Positions 33,369 through 41,142 of a DNA stretch of 64,000 nt are shown here, one piece after another. A program made the translations under genes and the position numbers. The stretch's first letter is position 1. The number at the start of each line of letters is the position of its first letter. Location of the stretch: the NCBI RefSeq assembly GCF_014648635.1, contig NZ_BMRM01000003.1, positions 62,001-126,000 of the forward strand, read 5' to 3'. The DNA is from Streptomyces cinerochromogenes (GTDB lineage: Bacteria > Actinomycetota > Actinomycetes > Streptomycetales > Streptomycetaceae). The notes under the pieces were generated by a model. It had not been told where the DNA came from, did no database searches, and saw only the letters and a program-made list of their open reading frames with translations.

Positions 33369-34481
33369 ATGACGGAATATGTATGCCGCGAAGCGGAAAA
33401 GCGACAGAGGGTGGGGGCGCGTCGGGTGAGGGGGCGGGGCGTGCGGCGGTCGGACGGTGTCCGGAGGTGGCGTCGTAGCCGGGGCGCGGGCATCGGGCGG
33501 CTTCTGCGCGGCCCGGTCTTCGGGCGGTCCCTGCTGCGCGGCCCGGCCCAGGTGATGTTCCTGGCGGACGCGCGGACCGGCGCCCTCTTCTGCCTCGCCC
33601 TGTGCGCGGCCGACTGGCGCTACGGCGCCTACGCGCTGGGCGGCGCCGCCCTCGGCACCGGTACCGCCCGGCTGCTGCACGTCGCCCCGGACCGGGTGGC
33701 ATCGGGTCCGGAGGGCTTCAACTCCTGCCTCCTCGCCCTGTGTCTCGCGGTGTTCCTGGACGCGGACCGGCTGTCCACGGCGCTGCTCGCCGCCGTCGGC
33801 TGCACGGTGGCCGCGGTCGTCTCGGCGGCCGTGGTCCGGCTGCTGCGCGTGTGGCACCTGCCCCCGCTGACCCTGCCGTACTGCCTGCTGGCGAGCGCGG
33901 TCACGGTCGCCGCGCCCGCCTTCCGGCGGATCTGGCCGCACGGCGGCAGCCTCGCCGCGCTGCCCGGGGCGGCCTCCGGCCCGAGCGAGCCGCGCCCGGG
34001 CGAGCTGTGGCGGGCGTTCTTCCGCAACGTGTCCCAGGTGTTCTTCCTGGACGAGTGGTACGTGGGGGCGCTGCTGCTCGCCGCACTCTTCCTGGCGAGC
34101 CGGGCGGCCGGGCTGGTGGCCTGCGCCGGCAGCGCGACCGGCGTCCTGACCGCCTGGGCGCTCGGCGCGCCGGCGGACCGGATCGCCGACGGCACGATGG
34201 GGTACAACGCGGTGCTCGTCGCGCTCGCCCTGTGCGGGGTGTTCCTGGCGGCGGCCCCGGCCACGCTGCTGTACGCACTGCTCGGCGCGGCGACGGCGAC
34301 CGCCGTGACACCGGCTGTCGCCCATCTGCTCGCCCCGGCGGGCGGCCACGCGTTCACCTGGCCGTTCGTCGTGACGACACTCGGCTTCCTGATCGCCGCC
34401 CGCTCCTTCCCGCGCCTCACCGGCCCCGCCCCGTCCGAGCCGCCCCCGCCCCGCCCCGGCACCCCGGCTCCCGCCGCGTAG
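33369..34481 (+). CDS. urea transporter (UT family)
   Basis: A membrane protein of up to 370 residues with about ten hydrophobic segments in two repeats. The UT-type half-motifs are visible: LLRGPAQVMFLADARTGALF in the first half, with FNSCLLALCLAV, and FFRNVSQVFFLDEWYVGALL in the second, with GYNAVLVALAL. The family forms a passive urea channel. The first 40 residues are Arg-rich without a ribosome-binding site before the ATG at 33369, so the true start may be some 30-40 codons later. It stands alone, with a hairpin terminator at 34502. Confidence 0.85.
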   Translation: MTEYVCREAEKRQRVGARRVRGRGVRRSDGVRRWRRSRGAGIGRLLRGPVFGRSLLRGPAQVMFLADARTGALFCLALCAADWRYGAYALGGAALGTGTARLLHVAPDRVASGPEGFNSCLLALCLAVFLDADRLSTALLAAVGCTVAAVVSAAVVRLLRVWHLPPLTLPYCLLASAVTVAAPAFRRIWPHGGSLAALPGAASGPSEPRPGELWRAFFRNVSQVFFLDEWYVGALLLAALFLASRAAGLVACAGSATGVLTAWALGAPADRIADGTMGYNAVLVALALCGVFLAAAPATLLYALLGAATATAVTPAVAHLLAPAGGHAFTWPFVVTTLGFLIAARSFPRLTGPAPSEPPPPRPGTPAPAA

Positions 34482-34501
34482 GCCACCCGACGGCACCGGC
34501 G

Positions 34502-34516
34502 GAGCGCCGGGCGCTC
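34502..34516 (+). terminator. short GC hairpin after the urea transporter gene
   Basis: GAGCGC-CGG-GCGCTC, a perfect six-base stem 20 bases after the stop codon. It has no T run, so its strength is uncertain. Confidence 0.45.
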
Positions 34517-34644
34517 AGGAACGGCACGTAGACTCCGCCACCTGTGGATCCCGTAGGCATCCGCGCTGCTCGGACAGGCCGTTCGCCGGATCGCGCAACC
34601 ACGCGACCGGCCCGGCGCAGGCGCGACCGTTCAGGGAGTGGAAG

Positions 34645-36360
34645 ATGAACGACCCGTGGGACGGGCCGGCCGGCCAGGTCACGCGCGGCCCCGGCAGGCA
34701 GGTTCCCCGGCAGCGGGGCACCGGGGCGGGCGGTGGGCGGCCGCCGGGCGGCAGGTCCGCGAACCGGGCGGCGGCCCCGCGTGGGCGCGCCGGCAGGCGG
34801 GGCGGCCGGACCCGCCCGGCGGGACGCGGCAGGCGCCTGCTGAAGCTCGCCGGGATCTGCCTGTCCGTCCTCATCGTGGTCACCGCCGGTGCCGGCTGGT
34901 GGTTCTACCAGCACCTGAACGGCAACATCCACAGCGTCTCGCTGGACGGCAAGGGGGGCACGGAGAAGGCCGACGCCTTCGGGCGCACCCCCATCAACAT
35001 CCTCGTCATGGGCTCCGACGGCCGTACCAGCAGGACGGACTGCAAGCTCGGCGGCGGCTGCTCGGCCACCGGCGTGCAGACCGGCAGCAACGCGGACGTG
35101 CAGATGGTGCTGCACATATCCGCCGACCGCTCCAACGCCACCGTGATGAGCATCCCGCGCGACACCATGACCAAGGTCCCGGCCTGCAAGGACAGCGCGT
35201 CGGGGCAGTCCACGAACGGCTACTACGGCCAGATCAACAGCGCCCTGCAGTACGGCCCCGCCTGCCAGGTGGCCACCGTCCACCGGCTCACCGGCATCCC
35301 CATCGACCACTTCGTCAAGCTGGACTTCTCCGGCGTGGTGAAGATGTCCGACGCGGTCGGCGGCGTCTCCGTGTGCGTCAGCGACGACGTCTACGACACC
35401 TACTCGCACCTGAAGCTGTCCAAGGGCGCCCACACCCTCAAGGGGGTCGCGGCCCTGGAGTTCGTACGTTCCCGGCACGGCTTCGGCGACGGCAGCGACC
35501 TCGGCCGCACGATCTCGCAGCACATCTTCCTCAGCGCGATGATCCGCAAGTTCAAGAGCGCGGGCACGCTCACCGATCCCACGGCGGTCTACCACCTCGC
35601 CGACGCCGCCACCAAGGCGCTGACCGTGGACGACGGCCTGGGCAGCGTGAAGAAGCTGATCGCGCTCGCGGGTGATGTGAACAGGGTCCCGGCCGAGCGG
35701 ATCACCTTCACCACCATGCAGACGGCACCCGACCCGGAGGACGGCGACCGTGTCGTGGTGGGCCCGGGCGCGCGGTCGCTGTTCGCCACGATCGCCGACG
35801 ACCGGTCCCTGACCACCGGCTCCGGCACGAGGTCGGCGGCGGCCTCGGCGACCGCGGAGGCGACGCCCACCGCCTCCGCCGTACCGGCCGCGCGGATCGC
35901 GGTGACCGTGGAGAACGGCACCACGGTCACCGGCCGTGCCTCGGCCGTCGCCGCCGCCCTCACCGGCAAGGGCTTCAGCCCGGGCACGACCACGGCCAAC
36001 GCCCCCGCCCCCGCGACGACCACCACCCTCACCTACGGCGCCGGCCGCGGGCCCGAGGCGCGGACGGTGGCCAAGGCGCTCGGCCTGCCCTCCTCGCACC
36101 TCAAGCAGGGCACCGGCGCCGGCCTCACCCTCGTGATCGGCAGCGACTGGCCCAGCGGAAAGAGCTATCCGGGCGGCGTCTCCTCGCCCGCGCCCGCCGA
36201 CACCAAGGCCGCCGTCGGGGGCGCCCACGCCTCCACCGCCGACCAGGCGAAGACCTGCGCCAAGGTGAGCCCCTACAAGACGGTCACCCTCGACGGCGTC
36301 TCCATGACCCCCTCCCAGGCGTACGCGGCGGCACGGAAGAAGCCCGACTCCGACGCCTGA
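34645..36360 (+). CDS. LytR-CpsA-Psr (LCP) family protein with LytR_C domain
   Basis: A 571-residue type II membrane protein. A Pro/Gly/Arg-rich cytoplasmic part (1-70) precedes one membrane helix (GICLSVLIVVTAGAGWWFY). The LCP domain (about 110-330) has NILVMGSDGRTSR, VMSIPRDTM and the GVAALEFVRSRHGFGDGSDLGR segment with the conserved Arg and Asp residues of the active site. A second domain with ARIAVTVENGTTVTGRAS is LytR_C. LCP enzymes attach cell-wall glycopolymers to peptidoglycan outside the membrane. The ATG follows GGGAGTGGAAG. No polymer-synthesis genes are nearby. Confidence 0.92.
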   Translation: MNDPWDGPAGQVTRGPGRQVPRQRGTGAGGGRPPGGRSANRAAAPRGRAGRRGGRTRPAGRGRRLLKLAGICLSVLIVVTAGAGWWFYQHLNGNIHSVSLDGKGGTEKADAFGRTPINILVMGSDGRTSRTDCKLGGGCSATGVQTGSNADVQMVLHISADRSNATVMSIPRDTMTKVPACKDSASGQSTNGYYGQINSALQYGPACQVATVHRLTGIPIDHFVKLDFSGVVKMSDAVGGVSVCVSDDVYDTYSHLKLSKGAHTLKGVAALEFVRSRHGFGDGSDLGRTISQHIFLSAMIRKFKSAGTLTDPTAVYHLADAATKALTVDDGLGSVKKLIALAGDVNRVPAERITFTTMQTAPDPEDGDRVVVGPGARSLFATIADDRSLTTGSGTRSAAASATAEATPTASAVPAARIAVTVENGTTVTGRASAVAAALTGKGFSPGTTTANAPAPATTTTLTYGAGRGPEARTVAKALGLPSSHLKQGTGAGLTLVIGSDWPSGKSYPGGVSSPAPADTKAAVGGAHASTADQAKTCAKVSPYKTVTLDGVSMTPSQAYAAARKKPDSDA

Positions 36361-36372
36361 GCGGCAGCCGGA

Positions 36373-37218
36373 TCAGAGCTTGCGCCAGCGCGCGTTGCAC
36401 CAGGAGAAGAGGCCGAACGCGGCGAGGCCGAGCGCGACCAGGGCGAGCAGCCAGGGCCCGGCCGGGAGATCCCGGAAGGCGCGCAGGGTGTCGTCCATGC
36501 CGCGGGCCTTGCCCGGCTGGTGCCGGACGGCCGCGACGAGGGCGAACACACCGGCCGCGGCGAAGACCACGCCACGGGCGGCGCCGCCGGTCACCCCGAG
36601 GGCCTCCACGACCGTTCGGGCCCGGGCGGACATCGCCTGCGTCCGCAGGTGCTCGCGGAAGGTCCGCCGTAGCGCCCGTACGGCGATCCACACCCCCGCG
36701 ATCACCACCGCGGCACCCGCCAGGCCGAGGATCCACTGGCCCCCGGGCCACTCCAGGACCCGGGCGGTGACGTCGTCGGTGTTGCGGTCGGAGGCTCCGC
36801 TGCCGCTGCCCCGGTCCCCGGCCGCGTAGGCGAGCACCGAGTAGGACACGAAACAGTAGAAGGCGAAACGGTACAGGGCCGACGCCCGGCGGGAGAGCTT
36901 GGACCCGTCGGGGCCCGCCCCGCCGAACACCGCCTCCGACAGCCGCCACACCGCCATTCCGGCGAGTGCGATGCCCACGATCCACAGCATCGCCGCCCCG
37001 AACGGCTGCCGGGCCAGCTGGCTGAGGGCACCGCCGCGGTCGGCCTGGCTCCCGCCGCCGTCACCGCCGAAGGCGATCCGCAGCGCGATGACCGCCACGA
37101 GTACGTAGATCAGCCCCCGGGCCGCGAAGCCCGCCCGGGCCGCCACGGCCATGGCCGTGCTGTCCGCCACCCGCCGCGCCCGGAACCGTCCCCGCAAGGC
37201 CCATGACTGTGCATCCAT
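36373..37218 (-). CDS. DUF1206 membrane protein
   Basis: A 281-residue protein with six membrane segments arranged as three DUF1206 repeats, each starting with an ARxGFAARGLIYVLVAVIALR-like pair of helices (near residues 25, 110 and 200). A conserved FGGDGGGSQADRGGALSQLARQPFG loop follows the first. The function of this family, common in actinobacteria, is unknown. I chose the ATG at 37218 (MDAQSW); the frame is open further up through a collagen-like low-complexity tract that should not be coding. It converges with the LCP gene. Confidence 0.87.
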   Translation of the reverse strand: MDAQSWALRGRFRARRVADSTAMAVAARAGFAARGLIYVLVAVIALRIAFGGDGGGSQADRGGALSQLARQPFGAAMLWIVGIALAGMAVWRLSEAVFGGAGPDGSKLSRRASALYRFAFYCFVSYSVLAYAAGDRGSGSGASDRNTDDVTARVLEWPGGQWILGLAGAAVVIAGVWIAVRALRRTFREHLRTQAMSARARTVVEALGVTGGAARGVVFAAAGVFALVAAVRHQPGKARGMDDTLRAFRDLPAGPWLLALVALGLAAFGLFSWCNARWRKL

Positions 37219-37290
37219 ACACCGCCGACTGCCCCCGCGCGCCGGTACGACACCTGTTCGCCGGTCACCGGCACGTTCACCCGAAGGGGA

Positions 37291-37440
37291 TGTGCCCCTT
37301 CGGCCCCTTCGGCCCCTTCGGCCCCACCGGGCGATTGGGCCCACTGGCCCCGTCGGGGCCACCGGCCCCACCGGGTCCATTCGCCCCACCGGGTCCATTC
37401 GCCCCGCCGGCTCTCTACGCCCCACCGGGTCCAGTGCCCC
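37291..37440. repeat. collagen-like GC-rich repeat tract
   Basis: A series of imperfect 9- and 18-base repeats (GGCCCCTTC three times near 37298-37323, then CACCGGGTCCATTCGCCC twice near 37366-37402). In one plus-strand frame it reads Gly-Pro-x repeats (GPFGPFGPTG). It lies between the DUF1206 and MFS genes. I regard it as non-coding, though a plus-strand frame is open from 37203 to 37553. Confidence 0.65.
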
Positions 37441-37446
37441 GCCAGG

Positions 37447-38712
37447 TCACCGCGCGGAGCGGCCCCGGTAGGTGTCCGGGGAGCGGGCCGGCCCCGCTGC
37501 GGGGCGTGACCACAGGCGGTCGCCGAGCAGCACCGCGCAGGCGCAGGCCGTGAGCAGTCCGCCGGCGAGGAAGGCGCCCCGTACGCCGGCGAGCGGCAGG
37601 ACCAGTCCGCCGAGTGCGGCGCCCGCCGCGATACCGGCGTTGTAGGCACCGGAGTTCGCCGCGAGCGCGAGGTCCGTGCGGCCCGGCGCGCAGTGCAGCA
37701 TCGCGTTCTGCGCGGCCATGAACACCGGCCCGAGCGCACCGCCCGTCAGGACCAGGAACAGTACCGCCGTCACCGGACGGGCACCGGCCGCGTACAGTCC
37801 GAGCAGGCCCACCGCCTCGGTGGCCACGGCGGTGGTCAGCGTGGCGTCCGGGAAGCGGTCCAGCAGCGCCGCCGTGACGCTCACTCCGGCCAGACACGCG
37901 GTGCCGAAGGCCGCGAAGAGGACGCTGACCGTGCCCGGCGCAAACCCGCTGACGGTGCCCAGGAACGACACGAGGTAGGTGTATCCCGCGAACGCCCTGG
38001 TCGCGGAGAGGAATCCCGCCGCCAGCACGGCCCGGAACCGGCGGACGTCCGGGCCGGTCGCGTAGGCGGCGGGCTCCTCGTCCGGCGGCGAGGCCGGCAG
38101 CAGGGCGGCGATCGTCACGAGGGAGACCAGCCCCAGCACGGCCAGGAGGGAGACCGGCACCGGCCAGCCGCTGCGCCGGCCCAGCCAGGTCCCGGCGGGG
38201 ACACCGAGCACGAGGGCGAGCGAACCGGCCACCGACAGCGCCCCGACCACACGCCCGCGCACGCCGGGCGCGAACAGGCCGACCGCCACCGGTCCCATCA
38301 CGGCCCAGAACAGCGCCTGGGCGAGCGCGGTCAGCAGCCGGGCCGCGAGGAGCAGCCAGTAGGAGGCGGCGAGTGCCGCGACCAGACTGGACACCACCAG
38401 CGCCGCAAGGAGCCCGGTGAGCACATGGCGCCGGGGCACCGATCGCACGACGTGGGCGAGCGGCAGCGAGGCGACGGCCACCGCCAGGCCGTAGCCGGTG
38501 ACGAGCAGACCGACCGCCGGCAGGGACACCCGAAGGCTCTGCGAGATCAGCTCCAGCAGTCCGATCGGCAGGTTCTCCGCGGTGTTGAAGGTGAACGCGG
38601 CCAGCATCAGGGCGGCGAGCACCGCGACCGCGCGCCACGGAGCCGGCCGCGCCGCCGCCCCGCTGCCGCCGTCCGGCCCGGTCCACCGCGCCTGCCCCGT
38701 GGCACCATCCAT
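37447..38712 (-). CDS. MFS transporter, DHA1-type
   Basis: A 421-residue protein with twelve membrane segments. The DHA1 drug-efflux pattern FTFNTAENLPIGLLELISQSL and the loop VVRSVPRRHVL (motif A variant) are seen, and ALSVAGSLALVLGVPAGTWLG is motif C of antiporters. It resembles arabinose/chloramphenicol-type exporters. I chose the ATG at 38712; the frame upstream is Arg-rich and unlikely. It is divergent from the butyrolactone-receptor homologue at 38928, which may control it. Confidence 0.87.
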   Translation of the reverse strand: MDGATGQARWTGPDGGSGAAARPAPWRAVAVLAALMLAAFTFNTAENLPIGLLELISQSLRVSLPAVGLLVTGYGLAVAVASLPLAHVVRSVPRRHVLTGLLAALVVSSLVAALAASYWLLLAARLLTALAQALFWAVMGPVAVGLFAPGVRGRVVGALSVAGSLALVLGVPAGTWLGRRSGWPVPVSLLAVLGLVSLVTIAALLPASPPDEEPAAYATGPDVRRFRAVLAAGFLSATRAFAGYTYLVSFLGTVSGFAPGTVSVLFAAFGTACLAGVSVTAALLDRFPDATLTTAVATEAVGLLGLYAAGARPVTAVLFLVLTGGALGPVFMAAQNAMLHCAPGRTDLALAANSGAYNAGIAAGAALGGLVLPLAGVRGAFLAGGLLTACACAVLLGDRLWSRPAAGPARSPDTYRGRSAR

Positions 38713-38866
38713 GCGCCCACCCCACCCGCCCCACCGCTCGCGCCGCAACCGATTTGCGGTCCCGCGGCCGGGGGGCGCCGGGCGGACTCGGCGCCGTACG
38801 GGGACCCGTCGTCGCGTGTCGGGCGCAAGTGCCACTGTGCGCCAACTGCCCGGGCAGGCCTTCCCG

Positions 38867-38907
38867 TTGACGTTCCGTGCGGTATGGTACGAGCTGTTTG
38901 GTTTAAT
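38867..38907 (+). promoter_or_regulatory. promoter region with butyrolactone-receptor half-site
   Basis: TTGACG (38867-38872) is a good -35 box; TACGAG at 38888 is a weak -10 with 15-base spacing. GTGCGGTATGG (38877-38887) matches 9 of 11 positions of the recalled ArpA half-site GGYCGGTWYGK and sits within the promoter, as expected for autorepression. An AT-rich TTTAATTTT follows. Confidence 0.5.
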
Positions 38908-38927
38908 TTTCAGCTGGGGGAGGGTCC

Positions 38928-39590
38928 ATGGCTCAGCAGGAGCGAGCTGTCCGGACCCGACGTGCTGTTCTCGAGGCCGCCGCGGCCGTCTTCGCGGAGC
39001 GCGGCTACGCGGCCGCCACCATCGCCGAGATCCTCAACCGCGCCGGTGTCACCAAGGGTGCCCTTTACTTCCACTTCGACTCCAAGGCGGCCCTCGCCCG
39101 GGGCGTGCTCCAGGAGCAGATGAGGACCGAGTACCACCTGCCCCGCGAGTTGAAGCTCCAGGAGTGGGTGGACGCCGGGATGACCCTGGCCAAGCGACTG
39201 CCCCGGGAGCCCGTCCTGCTCGCCGGTGTCCGGCTCTCGGCCGACCTCCAGGGCCAGGACGTCCTCGGCAGCGCCTGGCCGGCCTGGGCCCGGCTGACCT
39301 CGTGCGTCCTGGCGGAGGCCAAGGAGCGCGGCGAGGTGCTCCCGCACGTCGTGCCGGAGGAGACCGCCCAGATCTTCCTCGGCGCCTGGATCGGCGTGCA
39401 GTTCGTCTCGCAGGCCGTGGCCGGCTGGGCCGACCTCGACGAGCGGATGTCGGCGCTGTACGACCACCTCCTCCCCGCGATCGCGGCCCCGGCCGTCCTC
39501 GTCCGTCTGGACACCGCGCCGGACCGCGGTGCCCGCGTGATCGCCGAGGTCCACGAGAAGTCCGCCGCCCTCGCCGGCGTCTCCGGCTGA
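38928..39590 (+). CDS. gamma-butyrolactone receptor homologue (ArpA/ScbR-like TetR)
   Basis: A 220-residue TetR-type repressor with the hallmark N-terminus of autoregulator receptors: MAQQERAVRTRRAVLEAAA, AERGYAAATIAEILNRAGVTKGALYFHF (helix-turn-helix, about 25-60). The ligand domain includes the conserved Trp in LQEWVDAGMTLA and GSAWPAWARLTSC. These proteins release DNA when a gamma-butyrolactone or related hormone binds, switching on secondary metabolism. No AfsA/ScbA-type hormone synthase is in the window, so it may be an orphan or pseudo-receptor. The ATG follows GGGGGAGGG. Divergent from an MFS gene. Confidence 0.88.
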   Translation: MAQQERAVRTRRAVLEAAAAVFAERGYAAATIAEILNRAGVTKGALYFHFDSKAALARGVLQEQMRTEYHLPRELKLQEWVDAGMTLAKRLPREPVLLAGVRLSADLQGQDVLGSAWPAWARLTSCVLAEAKERGEVLPHVVPEETAQIFLGAWIGVQFVSQAVAGWADLDERMSALYDHLLPAIAAPAVLVRLDTAPDRGARVIAEVHEKSAALAGVSG

Positions 39591-39638
39591 ACCGACCGGC
39601 CCGTCCGGCACCCTCGTACGGCCGTTTCCCGCGCGGTG

Positions 39639-39684
39639 CGGCAGGCCCGCCTGCCGGCACGTAGCAAACCGCTGCGACGGTTTG
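39639..39684. terminator. two hairpins between convergent genes
   Basis: CGGCAGG-CCCG-CCTGCCG (39639-39656) and CAAACCG-CTGCGA-CGGTTTG (39665-39684) lie between the convergent receptor and NTF2-like genes and probably end transcription from both sides. Confidence 0.7.
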
Positions 39685-39697
39685 GGCGGGACGTCGC

Positions 39698-40150
39698 TCA
39701 CGCCCGGTTCGCGGCCGGGACCAGTCCGGGCGCGAACCGGAAGGAGACCGCCTCCATAAGCGGCCTGCGCTTGGTGTTGTGGAAGGCGGCGATACGCCAC
39801 GCGCCGTCCGCCTCCCGCACCAGCGTGTACGTCTGGACCTTCCCGAGCCGGCGGGGCCGGCTGCCCTTGTACGTGTCGCCGCGCCCGGTGACCACCGCCG
39901 TGTCCGGCCCGAGGAGTCGCACCCCGACGACCTCGTCCGCGAGCAGGGTGTCCTTCAGGAAGGTCGTGAACAACACGCGGTGGCTCTCGGTGATGTCCTG
40001 GCGCCCCTGGTAGAGGGTGCCGACGTAGGTGGCGTAGCTGGCGTCCTCGGTGAACAGGCGGCCGTAGGCGTCGGCGTCGTGCCGGTTCCAGGCGGCGACC
40101 AGGGCGTCCAGTACGGCGGTCACGGCGGCGTGGTCGTGCGTGGCGGGCAT
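39698..40150 (-). CDS. NTF2-like/SnoaL-type protein
   Basis: A 150-residue NTF2-like cone fold of the SgcJ/EcaC type: VTAVLDALVAAWNRHDADAYGRLFTEDASYATYVGT, then QGRQDITESHR and WRIAAFHNTKRRPL. Such proteins are ligand-binding or cyclase-like; no catalytic residues can be assigned. It is divergent from a MarR gene with a palindrome between them, so it is probably the target of that regulator. Confidence 0.87.
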   Translation of the reverse strand: MPATHDHAAVTAVLDALVAAWNRHDADAYGRLFTEDASYATYVGTLYQGRQDITESHRVLFTTFLKDTLLADEVVGVRLLGPDTAVVTGRGDTYKGSRPRRLGKVQTYTLVREADGAWRIAAFHNTKRRPLMEAVSFRFAPGLVPAANRA

Positions 40151-40178
40151 GGCGGAGGTCTCCCCTCGTGGTTAGACT

Positions 40179-40212
40179 TGTGCAGAATCTTACTGAGAGA
40201 AGTATCTGCACA
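40179..40212. promoter_or_regulatory. palindromic MarR operator candidate
   Basis: TGTGCAGA (40179-40186) and TCTGCACA (40205-40212) are perfect inverted arms with an 18-base centre containing CTT/AAG symmetry. The site spans the divergent promoters of the NTF2-like and MarR genes. Another TGCAGA copy follows at 40215. Confidence 0.65.
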
Positions 40213-40240
40213 CATGCAGAGATTTGGAAAGGGGGCAACC

Positions 40241-40729
40241 GTGCCGGATTCCCGGAGCGGCGGGGACGAGGAACGCGTGGTCTTCCGTCAGTACCTGGAC
40301 GCCGTGGGCCTCCACGGCCTGGCCGGTGCGGAGGCCGCGGGCCTGCAGTCCTCGGAGTGGTACGCGCTCAGCCTGATCACCCAGGAGGGCAGCCTCACAC
40401 CGGGTGAACTCGCCACCCGCACCGGCCTGACCACCGGTGCCACCACCCGCCTGATCGACCGTCTGGAGCGCGCCGGATACGCGCGCCGGACCCCCGATCC
40501 CACGGACCGCCGCCGCGTGCGCGTCGAACCCGTCCCCGACGCCCTCGCCCGCGTCGAGGAGGTCGTCGGCCCGGCGCGGCGCCGTCTCGCCGAGGTCCTG
40601 GCGCACTACACGCCCGGCCAACGCGCCCTGATCTTCGACTACTTCACCCGCGCTGCCCCCGCGTTCCGCGCCGCGACCGAGGAGATCCGGGCCGCGGCCC
40701 CGCGCAGGCGGACCAGGGGCACGGGCTGA
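40241..40729 (+). CDS. MarR family transcriptional regulator
   Basis: A 162-residue MarR protein. The winged helix spans about residues 45-110 (LTPGELATRTGLTTGATTRLIDRLERAGYARRTPDPTDRRRVRV), between N- and C-terminal dimerisation helices. I chose the GTG at 40241 after AAAGGGGG; an ATG at 40214 would lie inside the operator region. It likely controls the divergent NTF2-like gene and itself, and perhaps the MMPL transporter 400 bases downstream. The ligand is unknown. Confidence 0.9.
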   Translation: MPDSRSGGDEERVVFRQYLDAVGLHGLAGAEAAGLQSSEWYALSLITQEGSLTPGELATRTGLTTGATTRLIDRLERAGYARRTPDPTDRRRVRVEPVPDALARVEEVVGPARRRLAEVLAHYTPGQRALIFDYFTRAAPAFRAATEEIRAAAPRRRTRGTG

Positions 40730-41142
40730 CACGGGCGCCCGACGCCCCTGCCCGCGCCGCCGGTCCCTCACCTGGCGACCGGTCGAGCCGGCGCGGCCCG
40801 GTGGCACCGGGGAAGCCGGCGGTCCGGCGGCACCTCGTCCTGGCCCCGTGCCGCTCCTCCCGCGGTCCGGCGGAGTCATCTCCCGTACGGATGCCGGGCG
40901 TTGGCGGTCCGTTCACCGTACGGACCCGGTCCCGTGCCTCTCGTACGCAAGCGCGGCCGGGTTCGCGGGTCCGGGCCCCGCGGTGGGCGCGTCCGGTGAA
41001 CGGACATGTGTGCGTGGTCACTAGGATGTGAGATCAAGACAACCATGTGACCGGCCTGTTGGAAGCGGGCCGGTCGGGGTCGCCGATGCCAGGGACCGCT
41101 CCCCGGGCTGCGGTGATCTTCCTTCCCAGGAGGACCCTCCGC
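40730..41142 (+). other. intergenic region upstream of the MMPL gene
   Basis: No gene is seen. TAGGAT at 41022-41027 is a likely -10 box, putting the transcript start near 41034 and leaving a leader of about 110 bases. GTCCGTTCACC (40907-40917) and its exact complement GGTGAACGGAC (40995-41005) could fold over 77 bases. CCGTACGG recurs at 40883 and 40916. Confidence 0.5.

Noticed and set aside
31386-34496. 1036-codon minus-strand frame
   Set aside because: Only its last 127 codons (the STAS domain) make sense; the rest is antisense to the surface-protein and urea-transporter genes.
37203-37553. Collagen-like 116-codon plus-strand frame
   Set aside because: No ribosome-binding site, extends into the antisense of the MFS gene, and low-complexity; listed as a repeat instead.
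40907-41005. 11-bp inverted repeat as a transposon end or riboswitch
   Set aside because: The loop of 77 bases has no conserved structure I recognise, and no transposase or target duplication is present.
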